A stretch of DNA of 64,000 bases from Geosiphon pyriformis. Lineage: Eukaryota; Glomeromycota; Glomeromycetes; Archaeosporales; Geosiphonaceae. The stretch is taken from positions 812,604 through 876,603 of the forward strand of contig JAAOMT010000295.1 in the NCBI GenBank assembly GCA_016748015.1, written 5' to 3'. The notes below the pieces were generated by a model. The model worked only from the letters and a program-made list of their open reading frames with translations, ran no database searches and was not told the origin of the DNA. Positions 57,471 to 64,000 of this stretch are shown here, piece by piece. Position numbers and translations under genes: made by a program. The number at the start of each line of letters is the position of its first letter. The first letter of the stretch is position 1.

Positions 57471-58197
57471 AAAAATATATTTTATTTAAAATTTAATTTT
57501 TTTTAGAATTAATTTTTGATAATCAATTAACTATTAAAAATTAATAAAATAAAGATCTATTTTTAAAAACAATTTTTTTTTATAATTAATATTGTTTTAA
57601 ATTCACAAATTTTAAAATATAAATTAATTTTTTGGCTTTTATATAACTTTGTTTTTTTATATTGTTAAAATTAACCAAAAAAACTATTTGTTTGTTTTTG
57701 TAATTTATTAAATAAAAACATAATTAAAAAGCACAATAATATTTTTTATTGATTTTTTTAATTATTTTTCATTAATTTTAATGTTATTTATTAACTTATT
57801 TTTACAATTTATTATAATATAATTAAAAAAATAAAAATATTGTTTTTGTGTTATTATTAAGGTTATTTTTTAAATTATCATATTAATTTAAATTTTATAA
57901 ATTTAATAGTAAATTTTTAATTAATATAATAAACAAAAAAATTAGTTTATTTGTTATTTTTTTTTATATAATTCTTATAAATAAATAAATATTACCTTTT
58001 AAAGATGTGATTTTACAATAGTAAAATTTATATTATTAAGTATGATTTAATAGTGACTATATGGAAGGCAAGTATGACTATATTTTGAAAAATAAGCATC
58101 ATCATCATCTCCGATCACCAAAAGTTAAAACTCAGCAAGAAATAAAGTGGCAATCAAAACGCAACCATGTAATCTCTACCTAAACCGCTCACCATAT
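57471..58197. other. AT-rich region upstream of the antiporter gene
   Basis: Very AT-rich to about 58000, with no coding frame. From about 58060 the composition becomes mixed (CATCATCATCATCTCCGATCACC), which marks the 5' flank or leader of the antiporter gene. No promoter element can be assigned with confidence. Confidence 0.6.
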
Positions 58198-60613
58198 ATG
58201 CTCCTTTTAAGCATGCAACTCTTCGATTTTAGCCCACCACTTGTTGCTTACACCTTGCTTGGTGGCTTTATCGTACTTTACGCGTTGGTTTCTTTGATTC
58301 TGAAAGAGAAATTATACATAAGCGAGGCCTGTATGTTATACATGAAAATTAAGTGGAAACCTCTTCAGTTTATATTTTTCATAGAATTTCCTTATTTCAA
58401 GTGGTTGCAACGTTGATGGGGTTGATAATTGGTCCTGCTTGTTTGAACTTGGTCGACCCCACGCAGTGGGAGCAAAAAGATGGATTCACCATGGAATTGA
58501 CGCGCGTTGTACTTGCCATTCAGGTATCTATACACGAGGTGAAGCCGCTGAATAAATATAAAATCAAAAAAACCATTTTGTTTATCCTTTATTCTATTTG
58601 ATTCTTGCACATTACTATCGTAAAGGTCATGACTGCTGCAGTTAATTTACCCAGGTAAGCTATAGAGAATCAAATCAAATATTTTCAACTTGCTCAATAC
58701 CTATATTAATATCAAATCCTTTGTATATTAGAACTTATATTAAGCGACATGCCCTTTCTATGTTCATCATGCTATTCCCGGTTATGTTGTTTATGTGGTT
58801 AGTGAGTGGGACGATAATATATTTATTTATTTCAGATGCAAAACTAGTATGTAAAGTTCTTTTTTTCATTAGGAAAATGTTTCAAATATTTAATACATTA
58901 AATGATATCTGTTCAAATTCTATAATTGCAGACCGAAGCCTTGCTGATTGCAGCCTGCGTTACCCCAACTGATCCGGTTATCTATATTTCTTCAATTATT
59001 TTTTGCGTATATTTATCATATTTTGACTTTCGTTTTTTTTAAAGATCCTGGCAAATTCAGTAGTACAAGGATCCTTCGCAGAAAAACATATTCCTACGCA
59101 GATTAGACATTTATTGTCAGCGGAAAGCGGGGCAAACGATGGTATTTTTCAAAAATTAACTGAAAAAATGCTATTTCCAATACTGAATTCTCCTTAATGT
59201 TCAATTATAAAGGAATGGGATATCCATTTCTTTATTTTGCCCTTTTTCTTCTCCAGTCACCTCAAGATACTCTATCTGCTATTAGAAAATGGGTTTACAT
59301 TGTATGGGGATATGATATTCTCTTTTCCGTGATAATTGGATTTGCAATTGGGTGGACTGCAAGGAAATTGCTTCGTATGGCAGAAAGCAGGTAACGCCTG
59401 CAATTAAACTTAATCATCTTTTAATATATAAGGCTATAATGAATTTACTGGATTTAGGGATTGGATTGATAAAGAATCATTCCTATCATTTTCTTTTGCC
59501 TTGGCGGTGAGATAATTTAAAATATCAATATATTAATAAAAGAATGGCTATCCTTTGAACTCACAAAAATTCTCAGATTTTCGTTTTAGGGGCCGTTAGT
59601 ATGCTAGGATCGGATGCATTGTTGGCTTGCTTCGTGGCTGGTACATTATTTTCCTGGGAGTAAGTATATCTCTTGCCGGTTAAGACTTTGATGTTCATTT
59701 ACCTTCTCCCATTTTATCTCATGCTTCAAATTCCTCAAGTGATTGGTTTCGCCAAGAAACACAGGACGCACACTTGCAAGATGTGATTGATCTGCTGCTG
59801 AATTTGACTATATTTATATACATCGGCGCGATACTCCCTTGGTCTTCATTTCAGTCCGAATCATTATCTTTGAAACACCTCATTCCCATGAGCTTCCTTA
59901 TTCTAATATTCCGTCGTTTGCCTGCTGTTGTTGGACTAATGAAATTTATTCCTGCCATACGTACTTTTAAGGAAGCTGTGTTTGCTGGATACTTTGGTCC
60001 AATCGGTGTTGGAGCCATTTTCCTAGCCATGACAGTTCAAAACGAAATCGAGAAAACCTTTTGGGAATACCCTAAAAATAGCGTTGATGAAGAAGGGCTG
60101 GCACGTACCAGAGAGCTCGTTTTTCCTATTGTTGCATTCATTGTTCTTAGCTCGGTAATAGTTCATGGAATTACCATACCGATCCTCAATATCGGTTCGC
60201 ATATTGATATAGAACGATTTCCGAGTATTGCAAGTATCAGTAATCAGGTGGCACGATTACCCGTAATTGACTTTGTTGAGAGTTTAACATTAGAACGGGA
60301 TTCATCGGGAAAAGTAAATAGGAAAGAAAAGATGAAAGCAGAAATTCTCAGAAGTCCTATGCGCATTGAGAAACCAATAGCAGAGGAAGATGTTCAACGT
60401 ACTGAGATTTTTGAGGAGGTGGGGACTGATGAAGATGCATACTCTTCCCAAAACAAAGTAGAGACTGATATCCTTATAGAAATTGAAGACGACCCAAATC
60501 AAGAAAGTTATTTTTTGCCCAAAACTGAAGCTGCTGGGAAACCTTCCCTTAACGGTGAAGAAAGCTCTAAAGGCTCTCACCCACACTCACTACACGTCTC
60601 TTATGAAGAATGA
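58198..60613 (+). CDS. Na+/H+ antiporter, fungal Nha1/Sod2 type, ten exons
   Basis: Exons: 58198-58330, 58402-58523, 58626-58654, 58732-58846, 58932-58976, 59045-59141, 59213-59390, 59458-59506, 59577-59659, 59740-60613. All nine introns are GT-AG, 67-102 bp, and all phases agree, giving 574 residues from ATG 58198 (569 from the in-frame ATG at 58213, the more family-like start MQLFDFSPPLVAY). The protein exchanges Na+ (or K+) for H+ across a membrane, probably the plasma membrane. Family signatures: LLGGF and EALVATLMGLIIGP, TEALLIAACVTPTDP, AESGANDG (the ND ion-binding pair), and GYFGPIGVGAIF. About 12 hydrophobic segments, then a hydrophilic acidic tail of about 130 residues, much shorter than in yeast Nha1. 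No stop or frameshift in this model. It is the only intact host gene here. Confidence 0.93.
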
Positions 60614-60869
60614 TGTTCGTTTTCCAGAACACCAATCATCAAGATCCTTACTCTAAAAGTCGAGTGTACTTGAGGGCTCAGGATCTTTTATCAACAGAAA
60701 GTTGGCGATATGAAAGCACCTGGAAATTTAATTTTCTTTAGTGACTGACTGCCTTTATTAGAAAATTTTCATCGATATCAAGTCTAAATTAAATTACAAT
60801 TTATAAAACAAGAGATTATTTCCAGCATGATGTTTTATCGGCCTTATCCAATAGTGTATAATAGTAGTA
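60614..60869. other. 3' flank of the antiporter gene
   Basis: Mixed-composition sequence after the TGA, probably 3' UTR. A TTTATAAAACAAG stretch lies near 60800. No further gene seen before the G4 fragment. Confidence 0.5.
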
Positions 60870-61322
60870 TATTAGTTAAAAATTTTACTTGATTATGAAT
60901 TGATTGTAATTTTTTGTAAAGCCAAAACAACTGGGTTATTTTTTCAAACAATTATTGATGATGATATGTTTTCTAATTTATTGTCATTTTGAGAACATGA
61001 ACCAGCTGATGTTAAGTCTGATGCCTTTAAAATAGCTGGCTGGTTGATAGGCTTGGTTCTTAATAGTGTTATATTATTTGAAGTTGTTTAAAGAATATTT
61101 TTTTTGGATAAGTTTTCTTTTAAAGCATTAGCATAGTGTGTTTTTAATTGGTTTAAGTGACTGATCACATGTAAAAAGAATGTAAATTGTATTTAGTTGG
61201 AACTTTTTGTTTGGTTTTGTATATTAGATAGTAATTGGGCTGTATTTATTAAACTTTAATAAAAAAAATTTTATATAGTTAAGAAATAAACATATATTAT
61301 ATTATTATAAAAAAAAAAAAAA
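60870..61322 (+). mobile_element. 5'-truncated LINE-like fragment G4
   Basis: Contains only the last 65 or so codons of the G-type ORF1 (DDDMFSNLLSF, DAFKIAGWLIGLVLNS) and the 3' tail (TTTTTAATTGGTTTAAGTGACTG near 61141), ending at a 13-base A run at about 61309-61321. Typical of incomplete target-primed reverse transcription. It lies about 260 bp downstream of the antiporter stop codon in the same orientation. Confidence 0.75.
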
Positions 61323-62019
61323 TTTAAAATCTTATGTTTTATATAATTTTATATAACTTGAATTTTTATTAGCCAATTAAAATATAAAAATATTAAAATT
61401 TTACAATTTTAAATAGCATATAATTTATTAATCAATTAAAATATAGAAATATAATTTAATTTATCTTAAATTATAGTTTTTTTTTATTATTTAATTATAA
61501 AACTTTTAAAACTTTAGATAATAAAAAATTTAATTGTTTTTTTATTTATTTTTGAGAATATTTTATGATTTTATAAGATTAGTATTTGTCTAAAATTAAC
61601 AAAAAAATCATTAATTAATAAGTTACTTTTACTTAATTAATTATCTTTATTATCTTAAATATTGATTTATTTGTATAATATAACCAATAAAAAAATCAAA
61701 AAATATGTATTACAAATAGAATAACAAAGATAAATATAATTGCTTATAGTTAAAAAACAATAGACATTATATTTAAGTATTTTAATCTTATTACAATACT
61801 TTAATATATAAAACAAGTTTAAGTAATAATTATTTTTTTTTTGTTATAGATAAAAACCTTATTATTTTTTGTGAGAAAAATAGCTGTTTTTTTATGTTAT
61901 TTAAATAAACAACAGAAAGTGTTTTTTATATTTTTTAATATTAAAAAAGTATTAATATATTAAAACTTCTTTCTTTCTTACTCCCAAAAAACCCCAACGA
62001 GTTATTTTCTGAAGAAGAA
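61323..62019. other. AT-rich spacer without a recognised gene
   Basis: Extremely AT-rich, with homopolymer runs. Composition changes at about 61970, where the 5' region of LINE H begins. Confidence 0.6.
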
Positions 62020-62110
62020 GTTTTTGTTTTTCTCTTATTAGTATTATATCAATATTTTTTTAACTAATAACTCTTTTGTCGTGGATTCAAAGGCTGCTTC
62101 TAGTGGTGGC

Positions 62111-63972
62111 ATGTCTAGTAAAAAGGCTTCTAAGAGAGTGTTTTATAGTCCTGCTGATGGTTCTTTTTTACAAAAAAAGAAGATTTTTCTTGGTAATGTT
62201 AAATACTCTGGTGATAAAAAAAATATTTTTTTGAAGTCTGGTTCTAGTGCTAGTGTATACTCCAATGTAGAAAGTCTTTCTGGTAATAATGAGGATGTTA
62301 GTATGTCTGGTGGTTTTGATGGTTCTCTCTTGGACTCAGCTGTTAACACTCCTAAGGCTAAACATGTGAATACCAGTGTGAATTTTGGTTCTCCTATTGG
62401 TTCTCCTGACTTTGAGATGGATGAAGAGGTGAAGCCCTTTCCACCCCCCCTTATGAAAAAGGTTCCTTTGGATAAGATCTGAATTGATCCCAAAATCATC
62501 AAAACTCCTGTAGAAGTGGCAGTTAAAAAATCTTTTGCCTTGGATATCAATCTTTCAGCTGTTGAAGACAAATCAGCGATGGCGAAAACTCAATTAATCA
62601 GGAAGATTTTTTCAAAGATCAATGGTTTTGGGGGGGGGCCACTACCCCCTCAAAATTTGAAGAGATCATCCGATCGACATTTACATCTAAAGAGAGCATG
62701 AGAAAAGCTGCGTCTTTGGCCGAAAAAGAAGGGATCGTCATAAACAGCAATCTTAAGAGACAAAGAGTTCGCTCAGATCAGGCCGTAGTCATCAAAAAAA
62801 TTCCCATAAATACACCGAAGAAAATGATTGTCACCACAGTGTCTGAATTTAGGGATATCAAATCAATCAAAATTCAGCTAGTCGGAATGTGGCAGAAAGC
62901 TGTGGTGGAATTCGCCGAATTGGGACAGACAGAGCAATTGGCTTCAAAATAGTCCTTTTTAATTGGGAAAGACTCTGTGTGTATGGCAAAAGCTGTGAGA
63001 AATCACAATATCTGGGCCTTTAAGGATCGTTTTAGGGTGCTTTTGTTTACGTTGCTGGTAAGAACAACAACGCATGATCTTAGTAATCTTCTGGATAAAA
63101 CTAGTGGCAGAACTTGCATCATTAATCGTTCATTGGACACTGGCGATAGGGTTTGTTGTGCTGTGGTTGGCTTCGAATCCAAGAATAATCTGAATTCCGC
63201 TTTTCTCACTAAGCCTGTTTTTGGTGGTGTTCATCTTTCTTAGGCTAGACTGGATTTGGTTCAGTGTGGAAAATGTGGGCATCTTGGACATTCGGCTTTA
63301 GAGTGTGATGCATCAGATTTGTCATCTTCTGATCTCTTGAATAATTTTAATAAAAGGCATGCTCTTGGTGTAGATCATCTTCAGTTGGCCAAGTTATATG
63401 CAAAGAAAAATGTTCCTATATTTCACTCTGCTGCCTTTGGTGGCAAATCATGGGCCCAGGTAGTCTCTTTTGCTTCCCCTTCTGGTGGCTCTCCTTCTGG
63501 TTCTGGTCTTGGTGCTGGTTCTTTTCATTGTATAACCTCAGATTTGGGTGGTGGTTCTCCCTCTTTTATAATTGCCGACTCTTTTTTTAATGCTCGCTTG
63601 GCATCTTTGAAATGCTTTTTCAAGTTGTTGACTGACCAAGTGTTTGATGTTTTGAGGAAATTGAGTTTTGTTGAATTAGTGCTCATGGTTCCATCTTCTG
63701 GTGCCCCTCTTTTGGTTGGATCTGTGCCTTTGGCTCCTGGTTTGGATTCTGACATGGCTCTAAAAGGTGAATTGGCATCGTCTAATTCCCATTCTCCAAG
63801 TATTGATATGGGTGCTGGCTTCAATTCAAGTAGTTCAAAGGTTCTAACTACCAAGATGGGTGGTTTGGAGTCTAAAATGTCAGCTCTGGAGGCTTCAATC
63901 AGTTCTGTTTTGGTGAGATTAGATCTCTTGTGTGCTGGTTTGGGTTCTTCTTTACTGTTTTCATCCCAATGA
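62111..63972 (+). pseudogene. LINE ORF1 of element H (RRM-like and CCHC protein), nearly intact
   Basis: ATG at 62111 (MSSKKASKRVFYSPADG). Ser/Lys-rich N-terminus with VESLSGNNEDVSM and a Pro-rich bit (PFPPPLMKK). A run of nine Gs at 62630-62638, where F has seven purines, shifts the frame. Then RRM-like sequence (VRSDQAVVIKKIP, REFRDIKSIKI-type, 62760-62890), a second module (FRVLLFTLLVRTTTHDL), and the CCHC knuckle C-GK-C-GHLG-H-SALE-C at 63267-63308. A Ser/Gly-rich linker is followed by heptad sequence (MGGLESKMSALEASI). Stops only at 62480, 62950 and 63241; the last is a Trp in F. The stop TGA overlaps the ORF2 ATG. Confidence 0.85.
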
Positions 63973-64000
63973 GTGGTCTGGTTTGGAAATTTGCTATGTG
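63969..64000 (+). CDS. Start of LINE ORF2 of element H (cut by window end)
   Basis: ATGAGTGGTCTGG opens a frame reading MSGLVWKFAM, aligning with MNDLIWKIAT at the start of F ORF2. The endonuclease, RT and RNase H would follow outside the window. The ATG overlaps the ORF1 TGA as ATGA. Confidence 0.75.
   Translation, partial: MSGLVWKFAM

Larger units (their letters stand above)
62020..64000 (+). mobile_element. LINE element H, 5' part (same family as F; continues beyond window)
   Basis: The leader at 62020-62070 (AGAAGTTTTTG ... TATATCAATATT ... AACTAATAA) matches the sequence before ORF1 of F. The whole ORF1 and the first codons of ORF2 (ATG at 63969) are in the window. It is less AT-shifted than F and carries few stops, so it is a younger copy. 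Confidence 0.88.

Noticed and set aside
1-64000. tRNA or rRNA genes
   Set aside because: I looked for tRNA-like clover-leaf sequences and rRNA stretches and saw none; a covariance-model scan would be needed to exclude them.

Overview
The window is AT-rich eukaryotic DNA made almost entirely of retrotransposons, with one intron-containing host gene near the right end. The only host gene has nine 67-102 bp introns and encodes a Nha1/Sod2-type fungal Na+/H+ antiporter, so the source is a fungus. Very high AT content and layered Ty3/gypsy and LINE elements would fit an arbuscular mycorrhizal fungus (Glomeromycotina), but that placement is inference.

Left and centre (1-40.5 kb) are one nest of LTR elements. 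The oldest is a decayed dUTPase-bearing Ty3/gypsy element, E (+), seen at 8184-12089 and 37381-about 40490. It was entered twice. In its gag lies element A (+, 3978-8183), itself entered by two head-to-tail LINE-like copies (1-1589 and 1590-3977), one of which holds a 943 bp insertion. In its reverse transcriptase lies element D (-, 12090-37380), also with dUTPase. D is interrupted by B (+, 16813-32194), and B by C (-, 23674-31373). Four-base target duplications (ACAT for D, GTAG/GTAA for B, ATAC for C) and reading frames that rejoin across the insertions support the order E > D > B > C. A, B, C and a solo LTR at 54.3 kb are one family; D and E are a second.

The first family has gag, then pol (protease, Cys-rich domain, RT, RNase H, integrase), then an unidentified 3' ORF that runs into the 3' LTR. 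B and C keep a TTTAAAC slippery heptamer at the gag/pol overlap, followed by a predicted pseudoknot with pol in the -1 frame. The second family has gag, protease, a Cys-rich region and dUTPase in one frame ahead of RT, then integrase and another 3' ORF.

Right part (41.4-64 kb) is LINE country. A nearly complete autonomous LINE, F (-, about 47.5-54.2 kb), has ORF1 (RRM-like, CCHC) and ORF2 (endonuclease, RT, RNase H, zinc finger) joined by an ATGA stop-start overlap. A second copy, H (+, about 62.02 kb to the window end), shows the same junction. Around them are ORF1-only elements (G1-G4) whose last roughly 140 bp resemble the 3' end of F, suggesting they borrow its reverse transcriptase. Very AT-rich spacers separate them.

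Every TE copy carries stops and frameshifts. Many stops replace Trp or Gln/Arg codons as C-to-T (G-to-A) changes would produce, and LTR pairs differ mostly by transitions, which suggests deamination or RIP-like decay. The antiporter gene (58198-60613) is the only locus that looks intact.
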